Below are positions 53,385-61,445 of a stretch of 64,000 bases of DNA, piece by piece. Every line of letters begins with the position of its first letter. The stretch's first letter is position 1. Made by a program: the position numbers and the translations under genes. This stretch comes from DSUN01 sp035527715 (lineage in GTDB: Bacteria; Planctomycetota; PUPC01; DSUN01): the NCBI GenBank assembly GCA_035527715.1, contig DATKZY010000257.1:1-64000 (forward strand). Direction: 5' to 3'. Under the pieces are notes generated by a model that saw only the letters and a list, made by a program, of their open reading frames with translations, was not told where the DNA came from and did no database searches.

Positions 53385-53710
53385 TCCAGCCGTGTCTTCG
53401 CGAGCCTCACCGAGGGCGGCGAGCCGATCGCCAGGGCGGAGGGCGTGCGGCTGATTCGCACCGACCGCAAGTGCGCCGTCGTCGAGGTCGCCTCCGGCCG
53501 CTACCAGTTCGCGACGAGCAGGTGACGGCGGCCCATTACGGACCTCGCGAGGTCCGAAACCATCACCGTCCTGCCCAGAATGCATCATCGAACCCGCTGT
53601 GTGGTAGTGGAGGTCGTCGGGCCGCTACCGCTTTGCGGCCAACAGGTGACGCTGGCGGCCCATTCCGGACTTCGCGAGGTCCGAAATGATCACCGTCGCG
53701 CTCCGGGCGC
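53385..53710 (+). pseudogene. Duplicated, decayed gene tail
   Basis: 53385-53525 can be read as a C-terminal tail ending KCAVVEVASGRYQFATSR and a stop. About 125 bp on, 53598-53649 repeats the end of it (VEV..SGRYRFAANR and stop if a 2-nt deletion is corrected). Each copy is followed by a near-identical palindromic segment around CGGACCTCGCGAGGTCCG (53539-53556 in copy 1). The tail resembles the closing beta strands of large secreted glycosidases such as GH78, but too little remains to name it. Confidence 0.6.
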
Positions 53711-53740
53711 ACCATCCCCCCCGCATCGGCGGGCGGTGAA

Positions 53741-53776
53741 CGAGAATTGCATACCTATTCAAGTATGCAATTCTCG
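53741..53776. repeat. Perfect inverted repeat, 14-bp arms
   Basis: CGAGAATTGCATAC (53741-53754), 8-nt loop, exact complement (53763-53776). AT-richer than its surroundings. Confidence 0.93.
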
Positions 53777-53815
53777 TCCTGCCGCACTGTGACGTGGGTG
53801 GACCCCCTCGCGCCA

Positions 53816-53856
53816 CCCAAGCCTCCCGCAGGTTCCGAACCTGCGGGAGGCTTGGG
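53816..53856. repeat. Near-perfect 41-bp palindrome
   Basis: CCCAAGCCTCCCGCAGGTTC (53816-53835), one central base, then its exact 20-bp complement (53837-53856). Confidence 0.95.
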
Positions 53857-53864
53857 GCAGGCGG

Positions 53865-53887
53865 GTAGGGCGTGCATACCTGCACGC
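53865..53887 (-). repeat. GCGTGCA hairpin repeat, copy 3
   Basis: Reverse-strand copy of the 23-bp element found at 18326-18348 and 38033-38055; identical over its full length. No gene starts within 500 bp in its direction. Confidence 0.93.
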
Positions 53888-54029
53888 GGAAGTGCGTGGC
53901 CCAAACCGAATTGTCAAAGAACAGGTGCGGCGGCCCGACGCTACTTGCGTTGGCTATGCGTTGGCCGGCCGCCTCCGAGGCGCGCTCGAACAGGATGCCC
54001 CGTGGCCGCCGGACGGCCACGAGCGAATT

Positions 54030-54096
54030 CGGAATGCGGATTTCGGAACGCGGAATTCACAAGCTTCCGCACTCCGCATCCCCCACTCCGCATTCT
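54030..54096. repeat. Periodic hairpin repeat with GGAATGCGG-type units
   Basis: Left side: two units of the form TTCGGAAYGCGGA (within 54028-54055). Right side: complementary CTCCGCAT units (within 54065-54095). Same architecture as the nonamer loci but another core and less strict spacing. Confidence 0.6.
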
Positions 54097-54278
54097 CCTC
54101 CTGCCGGGCTTCTCCCATCCCGGCGGGGCAGGGCTTCGGCCTTGATGACAGGAGCCTTGCCTGCCCTTCGAGCGCCGCTCGTACCACGGGACAACGCCCT
54201 ATCTCCGGGCAGGGCATTCTCCCGTGCGTAGTCCATCGCCCCGCCACCGATGGGCGGGGCAAGATTGTCAGAGAGCCT

Positions 54279-54356
54279 AGGGACCACAGGGACCTAAGGG
54301 GCCAAAGGGACACAAGACGGCGAGGCACCTGTCCCCTTGGTCCCTTTCGTCCCTCC
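54279..54356. repeat. Nonamer hairpin repeat, locus D
   Basis: Four 9-nt units AGGGACNNN (54279-54314, one with GGGGC) are followed, after a 15-nt spacer, by three complementary units NGTCCCNNN (54330-54356). Same 9-nt period and GGGAC core as 11563-11636 and 23661-23735. Confidence 0.85.
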
Positions 54357-54577
54357 TTCCCTCTCCACCATGATCTACGCATCGTGTCCGACGACTCGCC
54401 AGTAGCTCCGGGGCTTAGGGGGAGGTCGGCCTTCGCAAGAGCTTGGGGGCAGGACACTTCAGGCGGGCGGACTCGACGCAAGAAATTCTTTCCGTACTGC
54501 CAAATGTCGTCTTACGTACTGCATGGGCAGAGTCCTCCTACCCAGGCAGCTTGGCCGCAGAGGGGGATGGGGGGCGC

Positions 54578-56098
54578 TTACTTCGCTTCCGCCAGATCCT
54601 TGACGTAGATGCTCTTGTACTCGATGGGGTCGCCGTGCTGCTGGAGGCCGAGGGTGCTGGCGTGGGGCTGGGTCTTGAGCGCGGCCTCGCGGATGACCTC
54701 CTTGCCGTTGAGGAGGACGGTCACCTTGTTGTCCTTGACGGTGACGACAAAGGTGTTCCATTCGCCGACGGCGCGGTCTTCGCGGGAGAGGGGGATGTAG
54801 GGGTTGCGCTCGCCCTCGGCCTTGGGCTTCCAGCCGCCGCGATGCTCCCACATTTCGCCCGAGCCCATCGCCCAGGTCCAGATGTTGAGCTGGGAGCTGT
54901 CGCGGACGAATACCCCGCTGTCGGCCTGGCGGGGCAGCCGCCAGTCCACGCGGAGCACGTAGTCGGTGAACGCCTGCTTGGTGCGGAGGGTGCCGCTCTT
55001 GCCGTCGTAGCGGATGATGCCGTCCTCGACGAGCCAGTGCTCCGCCTGGTTGCCCTTGGCGTCCCACGCGCCGAGGTCCTTGCCGTCGAAGAGGGGCGTC
55101 CAGCCGGCCATTGTCGTGAAGTCGGGCTTCGCGGGCAGCGGCTTGCCGGGCGAGGCGTCGGCCTTGAGATCGCCGAGTGCGAACTGGATGCCGTCGAGCA
55201 CGTGGCGGAGGAACTTGGCGTCCTGGAACGTCGCCGGCTCGTGGCCGAGGGCGGTGTAGAACACACGGCCGCTGCCTGCGGCCCTCACCCAACTGATGGG
55301 GTAGTCGCCGTCGGGGCGCTCGGCGGTCATGCTCTGGGGCGCTTTGTCGGCCTCGATGCTCAGGAGGACGTGGAGCGCCTCGCGGCTGTAGGGGGCGGTG
55401 AAGGCGTAGATGTCGTCGCTCGCGGTGAAGCCCTGGCCGCCGAAGGCGGCGTTGAGCGGGTGCTGCGGGTCGTCGAGCTTCACGGGCACGGCCTGGTGCG
55501 ACCACCAGGCGTGGCCGGCGTGGGTGCCGCCGATCATCGCGTTGAACTCGGGCCAGGCGAGTGCGGTGCAGGCCGCGTTGTGGATGCCGACGAGGCCCTT
55601 GCCGCCGTTCACGAAGTCCAGCAGGGCTTTCTGGCGGGCCTCGTAGGCCGGCTTCTCGTTGGGATTGAGGTCGCGGGGCGTCCTGTAGAGCTTGCGCTCC
55701 AGGTAGATGTTGGCCAGGACGATGGCGTCAAAGACCTTCAGCCCGTCGGGAGTGTCGAAGACCTTGGGGTCGTTGGCAATCGTCGCCTCGAAGGCGCCGG
55801 CCTTCTTGCCGAGCGTCTCGATGGCCAGGGCGCAGTGGGCGGCCGAGGGGTGGGGCACGAACTTCATTCCCTGGTTCTTCTGTGCGGTCTCGAGGTCCTT
55901 GGCCGATTCGGTGAAGACGAGCACCCTGCGGGGCTTCTCGGGCTTGACGGCGGCCTTTTCGGGCGCGGCGGCCGCAATCTTCGCCAGCGCCTCCTCGCCC
56001 ACGAAGGGCTTCAACTCCTCGGCGGGCGTGGCCGCCAGGGCCAGCCCGAAGCCCAATGCCAGCACCCCAACGCACAAGCGCACGGCCCAGTGTGACAT
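54578..56098 (-). CDS. Secreted ThuA-DUF1080 fusion protein
   Basis: A 506-residue protein. ATG 56098 follows GGAAAGGAGG and opens a signal peptide (WAVRLCVGVLALGFGLALA). Residues about 55-270 are a ThuA (trehalose-utilisation) glutamine-amidotransferase-like domain (KGLVGIHNAACTALAWPEF, GGTHAGHAWW, GSGRVFYTALGHEPATF). Residues about 285-505 are a DUF1080 domain (PLFDGKDLGAWDAKG, RQADSGVFVRD). ThuA proteins are tied to 3-keto-disaccharide metabolism, so the fusion joins two members of one pathway. Last gene of the minus-strand run. Confidence 0.88.
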   Translation of the reverse strand: MSHWAVRLCVGVLALGFGLALAATPAEELKPFVGEEALAKIAAAAPEKAAVKPEKPRRVLVFTESAKDLETAQKNQGMKFVPHPSAAHCALAIETLGKKAGAFEATIANDPKVFDTPDGLKVFDAIVLANIYLERKLYRTPRDLNPNEKPAYEARQKALLDFVNGGKGLVGIHNAACTALAWPEFNAMIGGTHAGHAWWSHQAVPVKLDDPQHPLNAAFGGQGFTASDDIYAFTAPYSREALHVLLSIEADKAPQSMTAERPDGDYPISWVRAAGSGRVFYTALGHEPATFQDAKFLRHVLDGIQFALGDLKADASPGKPLPAKPDFTTMAGWTPLFDGKDLGAWDAKGNQAEHWLVEDGIIRYDGKSGTLRTKQAFTDYVLRVDWRLPRQADSGVFVRDSSQLNIWTWAMGSGEMWEHRGGWKPKAEGERNPYIPLSREDRAVGEWNTFVVTVKDNKVTVLLNGKEVIREAALKTQPHASTLGLQQHGDPIEYKSIYVKDLAEAK

Positions 56099-56141
56099 GT
56101 GACCCACGCCTCCTTTCCTGAGTGGCCTCATCCCCAGCGCC

Positions 56142-57251
56142 CTACGGCTGCTTCGGGGCAGGCGGGTGGTGGCCGGGGACGAGCGGGGTCGGCTGCGGAA
56201 TCTGCTCGTCGCCGGCCTCGAGGGTGACGGGAACGGTCTGCTCCTTGTCGCCGCGCTTGAATCGGACGGACACGGTGTCGCCGGCGACGTGGCGGCCGAG
56301 GAGCACCCGCAGCGCCAAGAGGTCGCGCACCGGCTTGTCGCCGATGGCGAGGATGACATCCTTGGCCTCGATGCCGGCCTTCCTGGCCGGGGAGCCCTTG
56401 AGGACATCTCGGACGACGACCCCGCCGCCGGGCGCAGAGCCGGGCTGGGGCTGGATGCCGAGGCGGCCGGGGCGGATGACCTCGCCGGCCCTGAGCCGGG
56501 CCAGGATCGGCTCGGCGTCGGAGAGCGGCACGGCGAAGCCGATGCCGGAGTCGTACCACTGCACCCCCTGGCCGGCGGCGCCCCCGCCCGGGGCGAGGGG
56601 GACGCAGATGCCGACGACGCGGCCCTCGATGTCCACCAGCGGCCCGCCGTAGTTGGCGGGGGAGAGATTGGCATCGGTCTGGACGGCCTTGCCCGAGAAG
56701 CGTTCGAGCGCGCTCAGGATGCCGGCCGAGAGGGCCGGCGCGTCGCCCCCGTAGCCGACGCCCATCGAGACGACCCACTGGCCGACCTTGAGCTCGCCGC
56801 GCGGCGCGAGCGCCGGCACGGGCAGGTCCTTCACCCCCTCGACCTTCAGGAGGCACAGGCCGCGAGTCTCGTCGCGCCCGCACAGCTTCGCCACGTGGCG
56901 CGAGCCGTCCTGGAGCACGACCGTGATGATGGGGGGCTGGCGCAGGAAATTGAACGTGCTGGTGACGATAGAGCCGTCGGACGAGAGGATGAGGCCGGTG
57001 GTCGGCCCCTCGCCGGGCTTGCTGATCGTGCCGATGCGCCGGCGGGGCCTGGGCGCGCCCTTGGCCTTGGGCGCCGGCGGGCGCGGGGCGACGCCGCCGT
57101 AGCTCTCGATGGTCACGAGCGAAGGCAGGACTCTGGCGACCGCGGCGCGGAATGCCTTGGAGACGAGGCGGGGGTCGGCCTCCTGCTCCGCGGCCCCCGC
57201 GGGGGCACACGTCGCGGCGAGCAGGAGGCACCACGCGAGGAGTCGTGACAT
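56142..57251 (-). CDS. HtrA-like PDZ protein lacking all three catalytic residues
   Basis: A 369-residue protein with signal peptide MSRLLAWCLLLAATCAPAGA. The trypsin-like fold is recognisable, but the His motif (normally TNxHV) is IVTSTFNF, the Asp motif (DLAVL) is RGLCLLKV, and the Ser motif (GNSGGP) is ANYGGPLVD. A PDZ domain follows (about 265-350; SPARKAGIEAKDVILAIGDK). It is therefore probably a non-proteolytic binder or chaperone. It follows the other PDZ protein gene by 86 nt. Confidence 0.85.
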   Translation of the reverse strand: MSRLLAWCLLLAATCAPAGAAEQEADPRLVSKAFRAAVARVLPSLVTIESYGGVAPRPPAPKAKGAPRPRRRIGTISKPGEGPTTGLILSSDGSIVTSTFNFLRQPPIITVVLQDGSRHVAKLCGRDETRGLCLLKVEGVKDLPVPALAPRGELKVGQWVVSMGVGYGGDAPALSAGILSALERFSGKAVQTDANLSPANYGGPLVDIEGRVVGICVPLAPGGGAAGQGVQWYDSGIGFAVPLSDAEPILARLRAGEVIRPGRLGIQPQPGSAPGGGVVVRDVLKGSPARKAGIEAKDVILAIGDKPVRDLLALRVLLGRHVAGDTVSVRFKRGDKEQTVPVTLEAGDEQIPQPTPLVPGHHPPAPKQP

Positions 57252-57276
57252 TCTCACATTCTCAGGGATGTGAGAA
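57252..57276 (-). promoter_or_regulatory. Leader hairpin abutting a start codon
   Basis: TTCTCACAT (57251-57259) and its exact complement ATGTGAGAA (57268-57276) with an 8-nt loop lie directly against the ATG at 57251. In the mRNA the stem would cover the region where a ribosome site is expected; only a weak GTGAGA is seen. Confidence 0.5.
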
Positions 57277-57337
57277 TGACGCCGAGGCTGGGGAACCGCG
57301 TCCGGGTGGGCGCCAGTGTGGTGGGACGCAACGTGTC

Positions 57338-58423
57338 TCACTTCGGCTTCTCCGGCTTCGCGGCGAGGGTGAGGAAGACGGTCTTGATGGTCATTCCGCG
57401 CTTGAGGAGGAACGGGACATCCTGCCCCGACTTGAGCTTGGCGACGGCCTCCTCGTACTCGCGACAGGTCCGCACGACGTCCTGGCCGATGGCGAGCACC
57501 AGGTCGTCCTTGCGGACCCCCGCCGCGTGGGCGGGCGAGCCGGGGGCCACGCTGTCCACGTAGGCCGGCGCCCTCTCGCCGCTGAGCTTGAAGAGGCGGA
57601 TGCCCACATAGGCCCCCTGGCCCTTGGGCGGGGCCTCGTCGGGCGGGGCGGGGGGCTCCTCGTCGTCCTTCCCCTCGACGAAGCGCTGGAGCATGTCCAC
57701 CGGCACGGCGTAGTTGATGCGCGTGCGGGTGTTCACGCTCTGGAAGAGCTTGCCGATCATCCCGACGAGCTTGCCCTCGAGCGTGCACACGGCGCCGCCC
57801 GGGGCGCCGGGGTTGCTCGTGATCGCGTCCACCAGCAGGATGTCGCCCTCGTAGGGCACGTCCTGCGTGCGATGGCGGGCCTCCATCTCGGCACGGACGG
57901 AGACGATGCCGAGGCTGACGGAGAGGGGCTCCTCGACCGAGGCGACGTTGAAGGCGTTGCTGATGGCGAAGACCCAGTCGCCCTGTTCGACGCGGGCGCC
58001 CTCGGCCAGGTTGAAGTAGAGAGGCGTCTTCGCCTCGATCTTGAGCAGCACGGCCTGGAGCTTCTCGCTGCGGCGGACGGTTTCCGCCTCGAAGCGGCGG
58101 CCGTCGGGCAGCACGACTCGGAGCGACTCGCCGCTGAGGTAGATGCCCTGGGCGGCGAGGATCAAGCCGTCGGGCGAGACGAGGAGGCCCGTGGCATAGC
58201 CGTGCTCGCGGCCGGCCCCACCGCCGTAGAGGCGCGCGCAGCGCTTCTGGGCATAGTCCATCGCGTCGCGGAAGGCGCCGCTGTCGTGCGTCCCGGGCGC
58301 TCTCGCTTCCTGGGTGGCACGGGCATCCTGCCCGTGGGCCACAGGCGGGACGCCTGTGCCACCCATGCAGATGGCGAAGAGGGCGGCCATTGGCTGTTCG
58401 ATCGGGAACCGCAACGTCCTCAT
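57338..58423 (-). CDS. HtrA-like PDZ protein lacking the catalytic triad
   Basis: A 361-residue protein, start overlapping the previous stop (ATGA). The trypsin-like fold reads LILAAQGIYL at the His motif, EKLQAVLLKI at the Asp motif and NPGAPGGAV at the Ser motif, so all three residues are replaced. A PDZ domain (about 265-345; APGSPAHAAGVRKDDLVLAIG) follows an acidic/Pro linker (EEPPAPPDEAPP). Residues about 20-38 are encoded by a REP-like palindrome pair inserted just after the signal peptide. Likely a secreted scaffold. Confidence 0.83.
   Translation of the reverse strand: MRTLRFPIEQPMAALFAICMGGTGVPPVAHGQDARATQEARAPGTHDSGAFRDAMDYAQKRCARLYGGGAGREHGYATGLLVSPDGLILAAQGIYLSGESLRVVLPDGRRFEAETVRRSEKLQAVLLKIEAKTPLYFNLAEGARVEQGDWVFAISNAFNVASVEEPLSVSLGIVSVRAEMEARHRTQDVPYEGDILLVDAITSNPGAPGGAVCTLEGKLVGMIGKLFQSVNTRTRINYAVPVDMLQRFVEGKDDEEPPAPPDEAPPKGQGAYVGIRLFKLSGERAPAYVDSVAPGSPAHAAGVRKDDLVLAIGQDVVRTCREYEEAVAKLKSGQDVPFLLKRGMTIKTVFLTLAAKPEKPK
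58312..58364. repeat. REP-like double hairpin inside a coding sequence
   Basis: Outer stem GGGTGGCAC (58312-58320) with GTGCCACCC (58356-58364); inner hairpins CGGGCA-tcc-TGCCCG (58320-58334) and CACAGGCG-gga-CGCCTGTG (58340-58358). In the minus-strand gene it encodes GGTGVPPVAHGQDARAT, a peptide often seen where this intergenic element family invades genes in Planctomycetota and relatives. Confidence 0.88.
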
Positions 58424-60258
58424 TTGGCGCCCTCCGGAGGGAGGAAGGCGTCGTCGGGCAGGGCGGCCACGGCCTCGGCCGTGGCCACGACGAACTCGAG
58501 CGCGACCCGCTCCTCGAGGCCGACGACGCGAGCCGTGCGGTGCGGGATGCGGATGCCCGCGACGGGACGGTAGTCGGCGAATGCCCAGGCCCCGTCGGCG
58601 CCCTTCTGAGAGGAGTCCACGGCGGCTTTGAGGAGGCGAACGCGCGGCGAGTCGGCGTCGAGCACGCTGAACCAGAACAGCAGCTTGCTGCCGGCCTTGT
58701 CCTCGACGCGGAGGCGGAAGGCCCGCTGGCCGAGCGCCTTGTCGCCGCCCTCGAGCTCGACGGCGGCGAAGGCGTCGAGCGGCTTGTCCTGGGCGAACGC
58801 GGCGAGGGCGCGCGCGAGGGCGACATCCGTCTCCTTCAGCGCGTCCGCCTGGTCCCGCTTTACGGCCGGCTCGCCCGGCACGTGGCGCCAGAAGGACTTG
58901 CCGTCGAATGCCCAGGCGGCGCCCTTGGGCAGATCGCCGTAGCCCTCCAACACGTCCACGCGGAACCGGCCGTCGGCGGCGCGCAGGACGCGGCGCCGGC
59001 CGACCGGCTTCCCGTCGGCGACGACGGTTTCCTCACAGCGCACTGCCGGAGCGGTCTGGGCCGCGGCGTTGCGGAGGAACTCGCGCCAGCGTCGGAGGGT
59101 GCGCTCGCACTCCCGGCGGTTGAGGTCCTTGCTCATGATCTTGCCGGGCTCGAACTCCGGCCGGGGCGGGGCCTTCGCCTTCTCCTTTGGCTCGGGCGCC
59201 TTCTCCTTCTCCTTGGCCTTTGGCATGGGGATCCGCGCGTCGGGGCGGCGTTGGGGCATCTGGCCGTAGGGGAGGGCGCGGAGGCGCAGCCACACCGTCC
59301 TCTCGCCGCCGGCGTTCCGGAAGGTGACGGAGGCCGGCCACTCGGCGGGATAGGTGGTGATGAGGTTGAGATAGTGGTTGGCCGTGCGGATGCGGATGCC
59401 CTCGAAGGCGATGAGCTGGTCGCCGAGGCCGAGGCCGAGCTTGGCGACGGCCGAGTCCTCGTTGATCTGGTTGCAGGTGACGCGGCCCGCGTCGTCCTGG
59501 AACGTGGCATCGAGGGTGGCGTGCTGGCAGACCTTGGTGGCGAGGAGTTCGGCGAGGAAGTTCTTGGCCTGCTCGATGGAGATGGCGTAGCCGACGCCGA
59601 CGTTGACGCGCCCCCGCTCCTCGAAGGAGCCGCGTCCGTTGATGCCAATGACCTGTCCCTGGAGGCTGAAGAGGGGGCCGCCGGAGTTGCCGGGGTTGAT
59701 CGAGGTGTCGAACTGGATGCAGTTGCCGTAGACGAGGGTGCGGCCGCCGCGCTCGCCGGGCTGGAAGCGCTCGATGCCGCTCACGATGCCCAGGGTAACC
59801 GTGGGGCAGAAGTCCTCGGCGAGGACGAAGGGGTTGCCCATCGCCATCGCCCAGTCGCCCGGGTGGACGGCCTGCGAATCGCCCAGCGGCGCGGCGGGGA
59901 ACTTGGGCTTGCCCTTGAGGCGGATGACGGCCAGATCGCCGCCGGGGTCGGTGCCGATGAGCTCCCAGTCGTAGAGCCCGCCGTCGGCGAGGCCCGCCTT
60001 GCCGGCGCGGCCTGCGGCGCGGACGACGTGGTGGTTGGTGAGGGCGAAGCCATCCTCGTCGAAGAGCACGCCGGAGCCGCCGCCGCGGTCGGTGGTGGGG
60101 CCGTAGATGGCGACGACGGCGCCGTAGACGCTCTGGACCGCCTGGACGCGTGCGGCCTCGGCGGCCTTGACGCGGGCCAGCTCCTCGGGGGAGAGCGCGG
60201 GCGGCGCGGCCGCAAGGGCCACGCTCGCCAGCCAGAGGACGCACAGGGCCTGCCTCAT
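58420..60258 (-). CDS. Secreted HtrA-family serine protease with LolA-like C-terminus
   Basis: A 612-residue protein with signal peptide MRQALCVLWLASVALAA. All catalytic motifs are intact: ALTNHHVV (His), GGDLAVIRL (Asp), INPGNSGGPLF (Ser). A PDZ domain follows (GLGLGDQLIAFEGIRIRTA). A Lys/Glu/Pro linker (about 360-385) leads to a C-terminal domain (RFRVDVLEGYG, AWAFDGKSFWRHVPG, YRPVAGIRIPHR) reminiscent of LolA/outer-membrane lipoprotein-sorting folds. It is the only active-looking member of three neighbouring HtrA-like proteins. It overlaps both neighbours by 1-4 nt. Confidence 0.88.
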   Translation of the reverse strand: MRQALCVLWLASVALAAAPPALSPEELARVKAAEAARVQAVQSVYGAVVAIYGPTTDRGGGSGVLFDEDGFALTNHHVVRAAGRAGKAGLADGGLYDWELIGTDPGGDLAVIRLKGKPKFPAAPLGDSQAVHPGDWAMAMGNPFVLAEDFCPTVTLGIVSGIERFQPGERGGRTLVYGNCIQFDTSINPGNSGGPLFSLQGQVIGINGRGSFEERGRVNVGVGYAISIEQAKNFLAELLATKVCQHATLDATFQDDAGRVTCNQINEDSAVAKLGLGLGDQLIAFEGIRIRTANHYLNLITTYPAEWPASVTFRNAGGERTVWLRLRALPYGQMPQRRPDARIPMPKAKEKEKAPEPKEKAKAPPRPEFEPGKIMSKDLNRRECERTLRRWREFLRNAAAQTAPAVRCEETVVADGKPVGRRRVLRAADGRFRVDVLEGYGDLPKGAAWAFDGKSFWRHVPGEPAVKRDQADALKETDVALARALAAFAQDKPLDAFAAVELEGGDKALGQRAFRLRVEDKAGSKLLFWFSVLDADSPRVRLLKAAVDSSQKGADGAWAFADYRPVAGIRIPHRTARVVGLEERVALEFVVATAEAVAALPDDAFLPPEGAK

Positions 60259-61445
60259 CACTTCGCCTCCCGAATCACGCGGGCGTCGCACCAGTTGGCG
60301 CGGTCGGCCAGGTCGAGGTCCTCGCCCCAGTCCACGAGCAGCGTGAGCCGCAGGGCGTTGGCGACCTTCAGGCGGACATCGGCGGGGCCGTCGGTGCCGC
60401 GCATGGCCTTGCGGAACAGCTCCTTGCCGTCGGCCAGCACGGCGAAGACGCAGTTGCCCTTGCCGGCGGCGCTCGCGTCAATGCCGATCGTGGCCGCGAA
60501 CAGGTCGTACCTGCCGTCGAGCGCGTAGCTGAGGCGGCAGCGCGAGTGGACGCCCAGCCCCTTCTCGTACACCGTCTTGCCGAGCGTGAGGGGCTGGTCG
60601 AGCACGCTGCGGTCGCGCTGCCACGGCCCGGCAAAGGTCACCAGCGGCTCCTCCACGACCTCGATGGGATCGAGGTCCGACAGGAAGGCGCAGCGCGAGC
60701 TGCGCACGGCGAGGCGGCACACGGCGTCCCAGGGCACCGCCAGCTCGAGCTTGGCGGCGACCTCGAGGGTGAGCCTGCCGCTCTCCATCCCCTTCACGAA
60801 GGCCCAGAGCGACGAGCCGTCCTTGAGGTGGACGAGGCACTGCCCCGTGTGGTCCGGGGGCCCGCTTCGGTGGGCGAGCACCAGCCCGTAGACCTTCGCC
60901 CTTGGGACCTTGCGCTCGGCGTCGTTCCAGATGAAGCGGACCTCCCCGCCGGCGATGGCCTGGAGCCCGCCGCGGATGGCTTGCACCGTGCCCTCGGTGA
61001 TGGCGAAGAGCTCGTCGAGCCGCAGCTCCTCCTCGGCAATGCTGGCCTCGAAGGCGTGGGGCATGGCCCCCGGCGCCTCGCCGGGCGCGGCGTTGAGCCG
61101 CACGGCGCGCACCAGGGCCAGCGGCAGCGCCAGGCTGTTGCCATAGGGCCACTTCAGCGACAGGATCTGGCCATCGAACGACACGCTCTGAGCGTGGAGG
61201 ACGCCACCGGTGGCGAGATGCACGTCGCAGGGCGCGGGGGCGGGGGAGGCGAGGGCGGCACGCTCGATGCGGCGAAGCCCCTGGAGGTCCACGGCCTGGG
61301 GCCGCCCCTGGCAGCGCACCGCGCCCTGGGCGTCAATGGCCGCGACCGTGTCCTGGAACGCCGAGCCATCGAGCAGAACGAGCTTGTCGGCCGCCTGGCC
61401 GACGGCTGCCAACAGCAGCCAGGCCGCGCCAGCACACCATGTCAT
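60258..61445 (-). CDS. Secreted protein with C-terminal NPCBM domain
   Basis: A 395-residue protein. The ATG at 61445 opens a signal peptide (WCAGAAWLLLAAVGQA), but that ATG belongs to the terminal repeat of the element at 61439-61584, so the present start was supplied by an insertion. The C-terminal half (KTVYEKGLGVHSRCRLSYAL, LLVDWGEDLDLADRANWCDA) is a typical NPCBM carbohydrate-binding domain. The N-terminal part is beta-rich with LDGSAFQDTVAAID-type repeats. Stop and next start overlap (TGATG). Confidence 0.75.
   Translation of the reverse strand: MTWCAGAAWLLLAAVGQAADKLVLLDGSAFQDTVAAIDAQGAVRCQGRPQAVDLQGLRRIERAALASPAPAPCDVHLATGGVLHAQSVSFDGQILSLKWPYGNSLALPLALVRAVRLNAAPGEAPGAMPHAFEASIAEEELRLDELFAITEGTVQAIRGGLQAIAGGEVRFIWNDAERKVPRAKVYGLVLAHRSGPPDHTGQCLVHLKDGSSLWAFVKGMESGRLTLEVAAKLELAVPWDAVCRLAVRSSRCAFLSDLDPIEVVEEPLVTFAGPWQRDRSVLDQPLTLGKTVYEKGLGVHSRCRLSYALDGRYDLFAATIGIDASAAGKGNCVFAVLADGKELFRKAMRGTDGPADVRLKVANALRLTLLVDWGEDLDLADRANWCDARVIREAK

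Larger units (their letters stand above)
53061..54577. other. Gene-free, repeat-rich region
   Basis: About 1.5 kb without a supported intact gene. It holds a multi-hairpin element (53104-53303), a decayed gene tail in two copies (53385-53710), two long perfect inverted repeats (53741-53776, 53816-53856), a GCGTGCA hairpin (53865-53887) and two periodic hairpin repeats (54030-54096, 54279-54356). The remaining stretches show nothing recognisable. Confidence 0.75.

Noticed and set aside
53892..54608. Open frame of about 240 codons in the repeat-rich gap
   Set aside because: It runs through several palindromes, has no ribosome site and no conserved pattern.
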